A DNA stretch of 64,000 bases from Pandoraea cepalis (GTDB lineage Bacteria > Pseudomonadota > Gammaproteobacteria > Burkholderiales > Burkholderiaceae): the NCBI RefSeq assembly GCF_902459665.1, contig NZ_CABPSL010000003.1:62001-126000 (forward strand), given 5' to 3'. Under the pieces are notes generated by a model. That model had not been told where the DNA came from, did not search any database, and saw only the letters and a program-made list of their open reading frames with translations. Of this stretch, positions 27,886 to 40,787 are shown piece by piece. The translations under genes and the position numbers were made by a program. Each line of letters opens with the position of its first letter. The first letter of the stretch is position 1.

Positions 27886-28345
27886 CGATGATCTCGTACT
27901 CACGCACGCCGCTCGGGGCCTGCACTTCGGCCACATCGCCAGCGTACTTGCCAATGAGGGCACGTGCGATCGGCGAACTCACCGAGATCTTGCCGTGTTC
28001 CAGATCGGCTTCGTCGTCGCCGACGATCTGGTACAGCACCGTGCCGCCGTTGTCGAGGTCTTCGAGTTCGACGGTGGCGGCAAACACCACGCGCCCCTCG
28101 GCGTCGAGCAACGACGGGTCGATGATCTGCGCGGCGGAGAGCTTAGATTCGAGATCGGCGATACGCCCCTCGATAAAGCCCTGCTTTTCCTTGGCGGCGT
28201 CGTATTCCGCATTTTCCGACAGATCGCCCTGCGCACGAGCTTCAGCAATCGCAGTGATCACGGCCGGACGTTCGACGGTCTTCAGGCGGTGCAGCTCTTC
28301 TTTGAGCAGCTCGGCGCCCCGCTTGGTCAGAGGAATGGTACTCAT
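27869..28345 (-). CDS. greA: transcription elongation factor GreA
   Basis: A 158-residue protein from the ATG at 28345 ([18 protein letters not shown]), with GGAA nine bases upstream. An N-terminal antiparallel coiled coil (about 1-75) carries the acidic tip residues in [18 protein letters not shown]. The C-terminal FKBP-like domain shows [23 protein letters not shown] and [16 protein letters not shown]. GreA inserts into the RNA polymerase secondary channel and stimulates cleavage of backtracked RNA. It follows carB on the same strand after 246 bases. Confidence 0.97.
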   Translation of the reverse strand: MSTIPLTKRGAELLKEELHRLKTVERPAVITAIAEARAQGDLSENAEYDAAKEKQGFIEGRIADLESKLSAAQIIDPSLLDAEGRVVFAATVELEDLDNGGTVLYQIVGDDEADLEHGKISVSSPIARALIGKYAGDVAEVQAPSGVREYEIIDVRYV

Positions 28346-28591
28346 ACGCGTTGTTCCGAAAGACAAAAAAATTGCCGCAGCAAAGCCGCATTCGCACTGG
28401 TTTGCGAACGCCGCTTGACCGCGGCTGTGACACCTATGTGGCGTTAGTGTAGCAGAGTTGTCGAGGCCGCCAACCACAGGGCCGGCCGCACGACATTGCA
28501 ACAGCTATGCACCATTTGGCGCGTCCGACGGGGATCGGTTCCCTGCCGAGCGCGCCATTTCTTGCAGCGTAACCGCTCAGGCCTTGCGCAA

Positions 28592-31834
<3,243 letters not shown>

Positions 31835-31852
31835 AACGTTCTCAACAAAAAT

Positions 31853-32521
31853 TTAACTCAGCGTCGCGGTCGCGAGCTTCACACCGAAGCCGACGAACAG
31901 CGCGCCCACGCCGCCGGTTGCCCCGGCGCTCAACCGGCGACGTTGCCGGAAGTGCTCGGCCAGGCGGTAACCGGCCAGGATCAGCGTGCTCAGATACAGG
32001 AAACTGCAGGTCTGCACGATCGCGCCCAGCACCGCAAACGACACGGCCGGGTAGGCGTAGCCCGGATCGACGAACTGGATGAAAAACGACACGCAGAACA
32101 GGATCGCCTTCGGGTTGAGCAGGCTGATGAACAGCGCCCGCTTGAACGGGTGATCCGCGTCGACCGGCTTGGGCGCGGCGACTGCCGTCCCTGCGTTGGC
32201 GCGTGCGGCCCGCGCGTTGGCGATGGCTCCGCGCAGCATGTTCACGCCCATCCAGCAAAGATAGGCGGCGCCGAGATACTTCACCACGAAGAAAAGCGCC
32301 GGCTGCGCGTGCAGCAGCGACGCCACGCCGGCGGCCGACAGGGTCATGAGGATCGTATCGCCGAGGAACACGCCGCATGCGCCTGCGTAGCCCTGGCGAA
32401 CCCCGCGCTGCGCTGCCACCGACAGCACATAGAGCGAGTTCGGTCCTGGCAGCAGAATGATCACCACCACCCCGGCCAGGTAGGTCCAGAGGTTGACGAT
32501 GCCGATCGAGTTTCCGAGCAT
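31853..32521 (-). CDS. LysE/RhtB-family amino-acid exporter
   Basis: A 222-residue inner-membrane protein with about six helices. The family motif VVIILLPGPNSLYVLSVAAQRG is at residues 18-39, followed by GACGVFLGDTILMTLSAAGVASLL and FKRALFISLLNPKAILFCVSFFIQF. Members export lysine, arginine, threonine, homoserine or related metabolites. It lies between carA and carB, 39 bases from the carA stop and 18 bases from the carB start, so it is expressed with carbamoyl-phosphate synthase. The cargo is unknown; arginine-pathway metabolites are a reasonable guess from context. Confidence 0.93.
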   Translation of the reverse strand: MLGNSIGIVNLWTYLAGVVVIILLPGPNSLYVLSVAAQRGVRQGYAGACGVFLGDTILMTLSAAGVASLLHAQPALFFVVKYLGAAYLCWMGVNMLRGAIANARAARANAGTAVAAPKPVDADHPFKRALFISLLNPKAILFCVSFFIQFVDPGYAYPAVSFAVLGAIVQTCSFLYLSTLILAGYRLAEHFRQRRRLSAGATGGVGALFVGFGVKLATATLS

Positions 32522-32560
32522 GTTGAGCGTTCCCTTATCCGTATTTCGTCGTGCCAGGCC

Positions 32561-33706
32561 TTACGCGGGCTGCTTCGCGTCGACCATCGACTGCACGAAG
32601 CGGTCGAACAGATAGCCGATGTCGTGCGGGCCGGGCGAGGCTTCCGGGTGCCCCTGGAAGCAGAATGCCGGGCGATCCGTCAGCTCGAAGCCTTGCAGCG
32701 TGCCATCGAACAGCGACACGTGCGAGACGCGCGCGTTGGCCGGCAGGCTATTGGCATCCACGGCGAAGCCATGGTTTTGCGACGTGATGACCACACGGCC
32801 GGTCGCGAGATCCTTGACCGGGTGGTTGGCGCCGTGGTGACCGGTCTTCATCTTCAGCGTCTTCGCGCCGACGGCCAGACCCATGATCTGGTGGCCGAGG
32901 CAGATGCCGAAGGTCGGGATGCGGCGCTCGAGGAACGTCTTCGTGGCGGCGATGGCGTAATCGCAAGGTTCCGGGTCGCCGGGGCCGTTCGAGAGGAACA
33001 CACCGTCCGGGTTCAGCGCGAATACGTCGTCGGCCGAGCTTTGCGCCGGCAGCACCGTGACCTTGCAACCGCGCTGGGCCAGCATGCGCAGGATGTTGCG
33101 CTTGACGCCGTAGTCCAGTGCGACCACGTGGAATTTCGGATCCTTCTGTTCACCGTAGCCTTCGCCCAGGCGCCATTCCGTTTCCGTCCACGAATACGGC
33201 TCCGTGGTCGAGACGACCTTGGCAAGGTCCATTCCGGCGAGGCCCGGGAACGATTGGGCAAGCGCGATGGCCTTGGCCGCGTCAGCGCCTTCTCCGGCGA
33301 GGATGCAGCCGTTCTGGGCGCCCTTCTCGCGCAGGATACGGGTGAGGCGGCGCGTGTCGATACCGGCGATCGCTACAACGCCCTCGTCCTTCAGATATTG
33401 CGACAGCGTTCTGTCGGCGCGGAAATTCGACTCGAGGATCGGCAGATCCTTGATGATCAGGCCTGCGGCATGGACTTTCGTGGCTTCGACGTCTTCACCG
33501 TTGACGCCCGTATTGCCGATGTGCGGATACGTCAACGTGACGATCTGACGCGCATAGCTGGGGTCGGTGAGGATTTCCTGATAGCCGGTGATCGCGGTAT
33601 TGAAAACCACTTCACCGATGGTGTGACCGGCAGCGCCGATGGCGTACCCACGAAAGACCGTGCCGTCAGCGAGCGCGAGAATGGCGGGTGGGAATGACGG
33701 CAGCAC
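32561..33706 (-). CDS. carA: carbamoyl-phosphate synthase small (glutaminase) subunit
   Basis: A 381-residue protein. The start is a GTG at 33706 with AGGAG seven bases upstream. The N-terminal CPSase domain begins with [11 protein letters not shown] and contains [20 protein letters not shown]. The C-terminal class-I glutamine amidotransferase has the nucleophile in [15 protein letters not shown] and the His-Glu pair in [10 protein letters not shown]. It supplies ammonia to CarB. It is the first gene of carA-lysE-carB. Confidence 0.98.
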   Translation of the reverse strand: MLPSFPPAILALADGTVFRGYAIGAAGHTIGEVVFNTAITGYQEILTDPSYARQIVTLTYPHIGNTGVNGEDVEATKVHAAGLIIKDLPILESNFRADRTLSQYLKDEGVVAIAGIDTRRLTRILREKGAQNGCILAGEGADAAKAIALAQSFPGLAGMDLAKVVSTTEPYSWTETEWRLGEGYGEQKDPKFHVVALDYGVKRNILRMLAQRGCKVTVLPAQSSADDVFALNPDGVFLSNGPGDPEPCDYAIAATKTFLERRIPTFGICLGHQIMGLAVGAKTLKMKTGHHGANHPVKDLATGRVVITSQNHGFAVDANSLPANARVSHVSLFDGTLQGFELTDRPAFCFQGHPEASPGPHDIGYLFDRFVQSMVDAKQPA

Positions 33707-33901
33707 GGGAAACTCCTGGAGGTTTCACCCCGGCTGCCAGCCCCATCGTCCGCTCGCGATGACACTTGCGCGGGCACCGGAATTGCGCGGAATATGCGCA
33801 CAGCGGAGGCTCGGGCTACGGACGAGATGTCAGGCGGGTAGGCGCTAGGGTGAGGGTTAAATGACTAAAACCTTCAAAGTATAGCGCAAATCCCAATCAT
33901 C

Positions 33902-34663
33902 TCAAAGCTGAACATGTGGAACACCAGTACGCTCTGCGTTCTCCCTGGGGGTAAGGCTGTTCGGGGACGGATACGCAGAGGGGATAGGGAAATGGATGCC
34001 CGCCCGCTGGGCCGCCAGCACGATATGGCGCTCCATGGCGGCCCCGGCGACGGCGCCATCGCGGCGGCGCAGGGCGTCGAGGATCTCCAGATGTTCATGA
34101 TAGGTGGAGAGCACCAGTTCGCGCTGATAGAACGGCAAACGCTGGCTCTCCATCACGATTTCCGTGCTGCCGCGCAGGATATCGGCGATGGCCCCGTTTC
34201 CGGCGAGTCCCACGATGCGCAGGTGGAAGGCGAAGTCCAGTTGGGCGGCCGTATCGACGTCGCCGTCGACCAGTGCGACCTTCATCGCCTCCACGTTGTC
34301 AGTGAGCCACTCGATCTCGCCATTGCTGGCCGCGTGGGCGGCGAGGCGGGCGGAGAAGCCTTCGAGCGCATAGCGCAGCTGATACGTGTCGGCGAGCGAG
34401 ATCTGGTCGGCGAAGCGCCAGGCGACGCCCAGGCGCGCCGAGGCGTCGTTCACATAAACGCCTTTACCGGGGCGGATCGCGACCATGCCAAGCGCTTCGA
34501 GCGTCGACAGGGCCTCACGCAGCGAGGCGCGGCTGATCGTCAGCTCTTCGGCGAGTTGGCGCTGTGACGGGAGCATCGCGCCAGCCGGATAGACCTGACG
34601 TTCGATGCGCTCGCGGATGATGGCGACGGCGGCGTCGGTTACGGCATGCGCCGAATGCTTCAT
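33902..34663 (-). CDS. GntR-family transcriptional regulator (FCD/FadR subgroup)
   Basis: A 253-residue regulator. The winged helix (about 8-75) reads AVAIIRERIERQVYPAGAMLPSQ, then LAEELTISRASLREALSTLEALGMV and RPGKGVYV. The FCD domain (about 85-215) has the DFAFHLRIVGLAGN and YHEHLEILDAL ligand regions. A short proline-rich tail follows. It lies 145 bases downstream of the trehalase gene on the same strand and upstream of nothing on that strand before carA. It may regulate the SDR-trehalase pair. An ATACGTAT palindrome sits about 24 bases before its start. Confidence 0.9.
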   Translation of the reverse strand: MKHSAHAVTDAAVAIIRERIERQVYPAGAMLPSQRQLAEELTISRASLREALSTLEALGMVAIRPGKGVYVNDASARLGVAWRFADQISLADTYQLRYALEGFSARLAAHAASNGEIEWLTDNVEAMKVALVDGDVDTAAQLDFAFHLRIVGLAGNGAIADILRGSTEIVMESQRLPFYQRELVLSTYHEHLEILDALRRRDGAVAGAAMERHIVLAAQRAGIHFPIPSAYPSPNSLTPRENAERTGVPHVQL

Positions 34664-34807
34664 GAGGCCTCACAGGGAATGCGGGTATACGTATCTCGCA
34701 TTGTACGACGCCAAATATCTCCCCAGGCGCTCAGCCGGCAACGCGTGAGCAAACCCATGCGGCGTGGGGACTTACCGTTCGCCTGGCGCACGGGCGCAGG
34801 GCAGGCG

Positions 34808-36451
34808 CTATCGACGCGTGCCCCCGCGCGCGCGGCCTTGCGCCATCGCCTGGTGGGCGGGGTGTTCGGGATGATCGCCGAGGAGGCGACGCACGACCCC
34901 ATTGGTCCAGCCGAAGCCATCCTGAAGCGGGTACTCCCCGCCTCCCCCACCGCTTGCCGACATTGCATCGCTCGCATGCAGCGAATACTTCTCGACGAGC
35001 TTGCTTTCACGAGCATAGAGCGCGCTGACCGTCGAGAGCCAGCGCCGGGCGATATCGTTTGCGAGCCTGTGCTCGCCGTACTGACGAAGCCCGTGAATGG
35101 CGATCCATTGCAGCGGCGCCCAGCCATTCGGCGGATCCCATTGCTGCAGGCTGGACGCCTGCGTCGTGCGCAGCCCTCCGGGGGCCAGGAGACGATCCTC
35201 GATCGTTTGCGCCGAGCGGCGTGCTTGCTCACGCGAGGCCAATCCAACAAAGAGTGGCGTGGCGAGCGCGGCCGACAACCGCGGGTGCGGCGCACCGCGT
35301 TGCCAGTCGTAATCGAGGAATGCGCCCTCGTCATCGCACCAGAGATAGCGCGTCATCGCCTCGCGCCGGGCTTGCGCACGCGCGGCAAAGGCTCGGGCGT
35401 TTTCCGCGTCGCCATTGGCCTCGCTCAGCCCGGAAATCTGCACTTCAGAGGCGAACAGGAAGCTATTCAGGTCCACGGGCACGAAGGCGGTCGTGCGGAT
35501 CGAACCGAGGTTGGTCGCGTCGTCCAGCCAGCGCGAGCTGAAGTCCCAGCCCGAGGCTGCGCCGGCGCGCAGATCGCGATACACCTGCGCAGCGGGACGA
35601 TCCGGCGCATGCAGCGCCGTATTCACATCCTCCAGATAACCTTCCTCGCGCGGCGTATCGCGTTCGTCCCAGTAGCGATTGAGGTGTGAGCCGTCGGGCA
35701 GGCACACGACATGGCGATAGGCATCGCCGGGGGCGAGCGACGCCTCCCCGTCCATCCAGAAGTCGTACTCGCGACGCAAGTGGGGCAGATACCGGATCGC
35801 GCGCGCCACGCCGTGCGACTCGAACAGCGCCACCATCAGTCCATACATCGGCGGCTGCGAGCGGCTCAGGTAGTAAGTGCGATTGCCGTTCGGGATGTGG
35901 CCGTAAGTGTCGATGAGAAAAGAAAAATTATCGGCCATGCTCACCAGCAAGTCGTGGCGGGCGCTGCAAGCCAGGCCGAGCATCGTGAAATACGAGTCCC
36001 AGTAATAAAGCTCGTGGAAGCGTCCGCCCGGCACCACATAGGGCCGGGGGAGTGGCAACAGCGAGCTGTAGGCCGGGTGCGTTTCGGGCAAGCGCGTAAG
36101 GACATCCCAGAGTCCGTCGATATGGTCGACGAGCCCCTGCCCTGGGTCGGAGACATAGTGACTGGCGGGTGGGCGTTCGAGGGTGAAATACGACGCCACG
36201 AAGCGCGCAAGGTCGAAGCCGGGTTTCGCGACGTCGTCGCGATAGCGGCGCAGGATCTCGTCCGGAGCCAGCGTGGGCACGCAGTCCACGAACGTCTTGC
36301 TGTCGGGAAAAATGCGCTGCGTCTGCACGTCGACGAACAACTGCTGATAGCGATCGGCGGGGGTGAGCACGTCAGACGGTGCCGAATGTGCGACGTCCGG
36401 CGTCATGCCGCCGGCGGCCAGCGAGCGTCGTACGGTGTCCGTCATCGTCAT
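34808..36451 (-). CDS. treF: alpha,alpha-trehalase (GH37), cytoplasmic type
   Basis: A 547-residue glycoside hydrolase of family 37. Both trehalase signatures are present: PGGRFHELYYWDSYFTMLG (about residue 142) and QWDPPNGWAPLQ (about 461). No signal peptide is visible, which favours the cytoplasmic TreF type over periplasmic TreA. The C-terminal VEKYSLHASDAMSASGGGGGEY and QDGFGWTNGV blocks complete the active site. It hydrolyses trehalose to two glucose. Its ATG overlaps the stop of the upstream SDR gene by four bases, so the two are coupled. Confidence 0.93.
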   Translation of the reverse strand: MTMTDTVRRSLAAGGMTPDVAHSAPSDVLTPADRYQQLFVDVQTQRIFPDSKTFVDCVPTLAPDEILRRYRDDVAKPGFDLARFVASYFTLERPPASHYVSDPGQGLVDHIDGLWDVLTRLPETHPAYSSLLPLPRPYVVPGGRFHELYYWDSYFTMLGLACSARHDLLVSMADNFSFLIDTYGHIPNGNRTYYLSRSQPPMYGLMVALFESHGVARAIRYLPHLRREYDFWMDGEASLAPGDAYRHVVCLPDGSHLNRYWDERDTPREEGYLEDVNTALHAPDRPAAQVYRDLRAGAASGWDFSSRWLDDATNLGSIRTTAFVPVDLNSFLFASEVQISGLSEANGDAENARAFAARAQARREAMTRYLWCDDEGAFLDYDWQRGAPHPRLSAALATPLFVGLASREQARRSAQTIEDRLLAPGGLRTTQASSLQQWDPPNGWAPLQWIAIHGLRQYGEHRLANDIARRWLSTVSALYARESKLVEKYSLHASDAMSASGGGGGEYPLQDGFGWTNGVVRRLLGDHPEHPAHQAMAQGRARGGTRR

Positions 36452-37215
36452 TGCTCCGCGTAACGCCAGAGCAGGCCGCCGTCGACGAACAGCGTAGTGC
36501 CCGTGACATAACTGGCGTCCGGCGAGGCGAGGAACAGCACGGCGTTGGCGACTTCGCTCGGATCGGCGAGACGCCCGAGGGGGATGTTGGCGATCAGCGC
36601 GTCGCGCTCCGCCTTGTTGGCGAGGAGCTGATGATTGATCGCGGTGCCGACCGCACCGGGCGCGACGTTGTTGACCGCAATACCGAGTGGGGCGAGCTCG
36701 ATGGCGAGGTTGCGCATCATCATCTTCAGGCCGCCCTTGCTGGCGCAGTAGCTGGTGAAATGCGGAAACGGCAACTCCTCGTGAACCGAGCTGACGTTGA
36801 CGATGCGCCCGCCACGCTTCGTGTCACGCAGGTGCTGCACAAACGCCTGCGTGAGAAAGAAAGCCCCCTTCAGGTTCACATTCATCACCAGGTCGTAGTC
36901 CGCTTCCGTCACATCCAGAAAGGGCGCTCGCCGCTCCACGCCCGCGTTATTGACCAGCACATCGACCCGTCCCATCGCCTCGACGGCTTGCGCAATCACT
37001 GCGCGGTCGTCCGCGGCGACACCGACATCTCCCGCGATTACGCAGCCGTCGCTACCGGCCGTGCGCACCGCGTCGAGCGTCTGTTCGGCCATCGCGTTGT
37101 GCTGCCGATCTTCCACCACGATGCGTGCGCCCTCCTGTGCGAGACGGATCGCGATGGCGCGTCCGATGCCCTGAGCACTGCCGGTAACCAATACCACCGT
37201 GTCCTTCATTCGCAT
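36448..37215 (-). CDS. SDR-family oxidoreductase (glucose 1-dehydrogenase-like)
   Basis: About 255 residues from the ATG at 37215, which follows a G-rich ribosome-binding site; a GTG twenty codons upstream is unlikely. Classical SDR motifs are VTGSAQGIGRAIA (cofactor loop), DVGVAADD, NNAGVERR, the catalytic serine in NVSSVHEE, YCASK (catalytic Tyr/Lys) and PGAVGTAIN. The gene is translationally coupled to the trehalase gene. Oxidation of glucose released from trehalose would make sense for a glucose-dehydrogenase-like enzyme, but SDR substrates cannot be read from motifs. Confidence 0.88.
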   Translation of the reverse strand: MRMKDTVVLVTGSAQGIGRAIAIRLAQEGARIVVEDRQHNAMAEQTLDAVRTAGSDGCVIAGDVGVAADDRAVIAQAVEAMGRVDVLVNNAGVERRAPFLDVTEADYDLVMNVNLKGAFFLTQAFVQHLRDTKRGGRIVNVSSVHEELPFPHFTSYCASKGGLKMMMRNLAIELAPLGIAVNNVAPGAVGTAINHQLLANKAERDALIANIPLGRLADPSEVANAVLFLASPDASYVTGTTLFVDGGLLWRYAEQ

Positions 37216-37450
37216 GGCGCCCCCCTGTTTCTGTACAAATTGCGGGATCTGCGCACACTGCCTTGCGGCTTTCACCGGGCGTCGAGGCAGCGCGCCCTAC
37301 GCAAGTGCGACCGCCCGTTCCAAAGCGAAGTTCACACAAATTGCAGCGGATTCGCCCAACAAAACCGGCGAATACGAGCGAATCGCCGCCCTTGGCCCAA
37401 GCTGCGTGGGGCATCGCCCTGCCCTAGGGAATCCCCTCAGAAAACACGTC

Positions 37451-37506
37451 TTGACCCCACCATATTGGCTTTCTAATATTCTCCATAACACCACTGGTCA
37501 GACCGG
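37451..37506 (+). promoter_or_regulatory. dctA promoter with operator-like palindrome
   Basis: TTGACC (37451-37456) and TAATAT (37474-37479) are 17 bases apart on the plus strand. The palindrome CTGGTCAGACCGG (37494-37506) would lie just downstream of the transcription start, the typical site for a repressor. GGT-NNN-ACC matches the FCD/GntR operator style. The leader to dctA is about 160 bases. The rest of 37216-37648 shows no gene. Confidence 0.6.
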
Positions 37507-37648
37507 TATGACTTGTCTGGATACATGGATGGGTGTTGATTCGAATTGTGGTTGCGGTAGAGAACATTAGCCCCCAGAGAGCGCAGTCCGTCAGGCGTAG
37601 AGATTGCGAAATCCGAGAGAGTGATTTTGCAGGCAGAGGAGACAAACC

Positions 37649-38980
37649 ATGCCCAAGCTGTTTCGTTCGTTGTTTGGCCGAGTCGTCATTGCGCTGATCG
37701 TTGGCGTGGCGCTTGGCATTTGGTTTCCGCACTTCGGAGAGTCATTGAGCCCGTTGGGCGATGGCTTTCTGAAGCTCATCAAGATGGTCATTGGACCGAT
37801 CGTCTTCTGCGTGGTGGTCAGTGGCATGGCGAGTGCGGGTGACTTGCGCAAAGTCGGCCGTGTTGGCGTCAAGGCCGTTTTGTACTTCGAAGTCATCACC
37901 ACCTTCGCGCTAGTCATTGGTGCAGTGCTGGCTTGGGCGACGCATCCGGGCGTGGGCATGAACATCGACGTTCGCAGCCTCAATCCGAGTGCGATGGCGG
38001 CGTACACCGAGAATGCCAAGGGATTGCAGGACACGGCTGGCTTCTTGTTGAAGATCATCCCCGACACCGTCACCGACGCCTTTGCCAAAGGCGACATCCT
38101 GCAGATTCTCGTCTTCTCCGTCATGTTCGGCTGTGCCTTGGCCGCCCTTGGTGAGCGTGGGCGTCCTGTTGCGCGCTTCATCGAAGACCTGAGCCACGTC
38201 TTCTTCCGAGTGATGGCGTTCATCATCCGACTCGCGCCGCTGGGTGTCTTGGGTGCCGTGGCGTTCACCACCGGCAAATACGGCGCATCGTCGCTCAAGC
38301 AGCTTGGCATGCTCGTGCTCGTGTTCTACGTGAGCTGCTTCGTCTTCGTCACCGTGGTGCTGGGTACCGTATTGCGTCTGGCGGGCTTCAACATCTTCAA
38401 GTTCATCAAATACTTCCGTGAAGAGTTGTCCATCGTGTTGGGCACCGCGTCGTCCGATGCCGTATTGCCGGCCATCATGCGCAAGCTCGAGTGGATGGGC
38501 ATCAAAAAATCCACCGTGGGTCTGGTGATACCTACGGGTTACTCCTTCAACCTCGATGGCTTTTCCATCTACCTCACGCTGGCCGTCATCTTCATTGCCC
38601 AGGCGACCAACACCCCGCTGTCCATCCATGACCTGATCCTCGTCATCCTCGTCTCGCTGCTGACCTCCAAGGGTGCCCATGGCATTCCGGGATCGGCCAT
38701 CGTGATCCTGGCGGCGACGCTCACGGCCATTCCCGCCATCCCGGTCATTGGCCTCGTACTGATCCTTCCAGTCGACTGGTTCGTGGGCATTGCGCGGGCC
38801 GTCACCAATCTGCTGGGCAACTGCGTCGCGACCCTCGTCGTGGCTGCGTGGGAAAAAGACGTCGACTTTGCGCGAGCCCACAAAGTGCTCGATGGCGTGC
38901 TGCCCTACGAGCCCATTGCGGTGACCGTGGACGACATAGCCGAAGCTGGCACGCCGGCCAACGTGGCACTGACACGCTGA
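37649..38980 (+). CDS. dctA: DctA-type C4-dicarboxylate/proton or sodium symporter
   Basis: A 443-residue DAACS-family carrier; AGGAG lies eight bases before the ATG. Family landmarks are FLKLIKMVIGPIVFCVVVSGMAS (the re-entrant hairpin region), TASSDAVLPAIM (serine-rich hairpin), GYSFNLDGFSIYLTLAVIFIAQATNTPL (substrate-binding helix 7) and SKGAHGIPGSAIVILAATL (second hairpin). Members take up succinate, fumarate, malate, orotate and related acids. It precedes two allantoin-pathway genes on the same strand, so its natural substrate here could be a purine-derived acid; this is inference. Confidence 0.92.
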   Translation: MPKLFRSLFGRVVIALIVGVALGIWFPHFGESLSPLGDGFLKLIKMVIGPIVFCVVVSGMASAGDLRKVGRVGVKAVLYFEVITTFALVIGAVLAWATHPGVGMNIDVRSLNPSAMAAYTENAKGLQDTAGFLLKIIPDTVTDAFAKGDILQILVFSVMFGCALAALGERGRPVARFIEDLSHVFFRVMAFIIRLAPLGVLGAVAFTTGKYGASSLKQLGMLVLVFYVSCFVFVTVVLGTVLRLAGFNIFKFIKYFREELSIVLGTASSDAVLPAIMRKLEWMGIKKSTVGLVIPTGYSFNLDGFSIYLTLAVIFIAQATNTPLSIHDLILVILVSLLTSKGAHGIPGSAIVILAATLTAIPAIPVIGLVLILPVDWFVGIARAVTNLLGNCVATLVVAAWEKDVDFARAHKVLDGVLPYEPIAVTVDDIAEAGTPANVALTR

Positions 38981-39061
38981 ACGACCGTCACAACTTAAAC
39001 GAACCAACGAAACCAATGCCGACGCGAGGCGTCGGCAGCTACTCCTGGAGTCAAACGCAAC

Positions 39062-40084
39062 ATGGCCCTCGCCCCGCAAGACCCGAACGCACCGGAATTT
39101 GTGCGCCGTTACGTCAACTTGGCTGATCCGCGCCTGGGTGCGCAGGCGTTGGAGGCCAGCGACGAGTTTTTCGCGGCCAAGGAGCGCATGCTCAACCCTG
39201 AGCCGGCCGTGTTCATCCCGGGCAAATACGACGACAACGGCAAGTGGATGGATGGTTGGGAGACACGTCGCAAGCGTGTGAACGGCTACGACTGGTGTGT
39301 GGTCAAGCTGGCGCGACCGGGCGTGTTGTTTGGCGTTGACCTCGACACCAGCCACTTCACCGGCAACTTTCCGCCGGCCGCGTCGCTCGAGGGTTGCCAC
39401 AGCCCGGACGGCGCCCCGGGCGAGAAGGCCGAGTGGTTCGAATTGCTGGCGTCGACCAGCTTGCAGGGCAATGCGCACCACTACCATGCGATCACGCAGT
39501 CGCGCGCGGTGACCCATGTGCGAGTGAACCTGTACCCCGATGGTGGTTTGGCGCGTTTGCGCGTGTATGGCTTGCCGCAGAGCGATTGGGCGCGACGCTC
39601 GCGTGACGAGTTGATCGACCTCATCGCGATGGAGAACGGTGGTTACGTCGTGGCGGCGAACAACCAGCATTTCGGGATGGCGTCGAACCTGTTGATGCCG
39701 GGCCGAGGGGTGAACATGGGCGATGGGTGGGAGACGCGTCGTCGTCGGGAGCCGGGCAACGACTGGGCGATCATTGCCTTGGCGCAGCCGGGCGAGATTG
39801 CGAAGATCGAAGTGGACACGGCGCACTTCAAGGGCAACTTTCCGGACCGTTGTTCCATTCAGGCGGCGTATGTGACGGGCGGCACCGAGCAGTCCTTGAT
39901 TACGCAGTCGATGTTCTGGCCCGAGCTGTTGCCTGAGCAGAAATTGGCGATGGACAAGCAATTCGGCTTTGAGGAGCAGGTACAGAAGCTGGGGGCGATC
40001 ACGCACATTCGCTTCAACATCATTCCGGACGGTGGCGTATCGCGTTTGCGGTTGTGGGGCCGGTTGAGCGAAAAGAAAGCGTAA
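39062..40084 (+). CDS. alc: allantoicase
   Basis: A 340-residue protein made of two repeats of the allantoicase beta-sandwich domain. [25 protein letters not shown] with [18 protein letters not shown] in the first repeat is mirrored by [25 protein letters not shown] with [16 protein letters not shown] in the second. It hydrolyses allantoate to ureidoglycolate and urea. It lies between dctA and ureidoglycolate lyase, giving a two-step route to glyoxylate. The coding strand is unusually rich in G at third positions, especially toward the 3' half. Confidence 0.95.
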   Translation: MALAPQDPNAPEFVRRYVNLADPRLGAQALEASDEFFAAKERMLNPEPAVFIPGKYDDNGKWMDGWETRRKRVNGYDWCVVKLARPGVLFGVDLDTSHFTGNFPPAASLEGCHSPDGAPGEKAEWFELLASTSLQGNAHHYHAITQSRAVTHVRVNLYPDGGLARLRVYGLPQSDWARRSRDELIDLIAMENGGYVVAANNQHFGMASNLLMPGRGVNMGDGWETRRRREPGNDWAIIALAQPGEIAKIEVDTAHFKGNFPDRCSIQAAYVTGGTEQSLITQSMFWPELLPEQKLAMDKQFGFEEQVQKLGAITHIRFNIIPDGGVSRLRLWGRLSEKKA

Positions 40085-40159
40085 GCGTGAATGCATCCCT
40101 CTCGCGGCGGGCGACGTTTGCGAGAGGGGAAATGAAAAAGGGAAAAAAAGGAGAGTGAC

Positions 40160-40693
40160 ATGGCGGGAGCGGCGTTGAAGATCGAGCGATTGACGCGAGA
40201 GGCGTTTGCGCCGTTTGGCGATGTGATCGAGTTGTCGGGGGCGAGGCATTTCGGGATCAATGGCGGGACGACGGAGCGGTTTCACGATTTGGCGACGGTA
40301 GATTTGGGGCCGGAGGGCGGGCGCACGTTGGTCAATGTGTTTCGTGGCCAGCCGAGGCAGTTGCCGTATGAGGTGAAGATGTTGGAGCGGCATCCGTTGG
40401 GGAGTCAGGCGTTCATACCGTTGAAGACGACGCCGTACCTGGTGGTGGTAGCGCCGGCGGGCGAATTGGATGTGAGTCAGATGAGGGCGTTTGTTTCGGA
40501 GGGGTGGCAGGGGGTGAACTATGCGCGTGGCGTGTGGCATCACCCGTTGTTGGCGTTGGATGAGGTGAGCGACTTCGTGGTGGTGGATCGGGGTGGAGAG
40601 GGACACAACTGTGACGAGCAGGATTTGCCGGGCACGTATGTGTTGACGCGAGCGGCGTTGGAGGCGGTGCGCTCAGCGAGAAAGGCCGCATAA
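40160..40693 (+). CDS. allA: ureidoglycolate lyase
   Basis: A 177-residue cupin-like enzyme; AAGGAG lies six bases before the ATG. Family blocks are [66 protein letters not shown] (active-site histidines) and [15 protein letters not shown]. It splits ureidoglycolate into glyoxylate and urea, finishing allantoate breakdown started by the adjacent allantoicase. The gene uses many GTG, TTG and GAG codons and is G-heavy on the coding strand, unlike the core genes around it. Confidence 0.95.
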   Translation: MAGAALKIERLTREAFAPFGDVIELSGARHFGINGGTTERFHDLATVDLGPEGGRTLVNVFRGQPRQLPYEVKMLERHPLGSQAFIPLKTTPYLVVVAPAGELDVSQMRAFVSEGWQGVNYARGVWHHPLLALDEVSDFVVVDRGGEGHNCDEQDLPGTYVLTRAALEAVRSARKAA

Positions 40694-40729
40694 GCTAAGC
40701 GGTAGCGAAAGACAAGTGCGGGACAGCGA

Positions 40730-40755
40730 AGACGCCGGGGAGAGCCCGGCGTTTT
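40730..40755 (+). terminator. Rho-independent terminator after allA
   Basis: CGCCGGG and CCCGGCG pair around a five-base loop and are followed by TTTT on the plus strand, 37 bases past the allA stop. Confidence 0.7.
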
Positions 40756-40787
40756 GCATATGGGGGACTGGGGGCGTGGAGGGGGAT

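Noticed and set aside
37910-40606. 898-residue minus-strand frame across dctA, alc and allA
   Set aside because: It runs antisense through three recognisable genes and has shadow-type composition.
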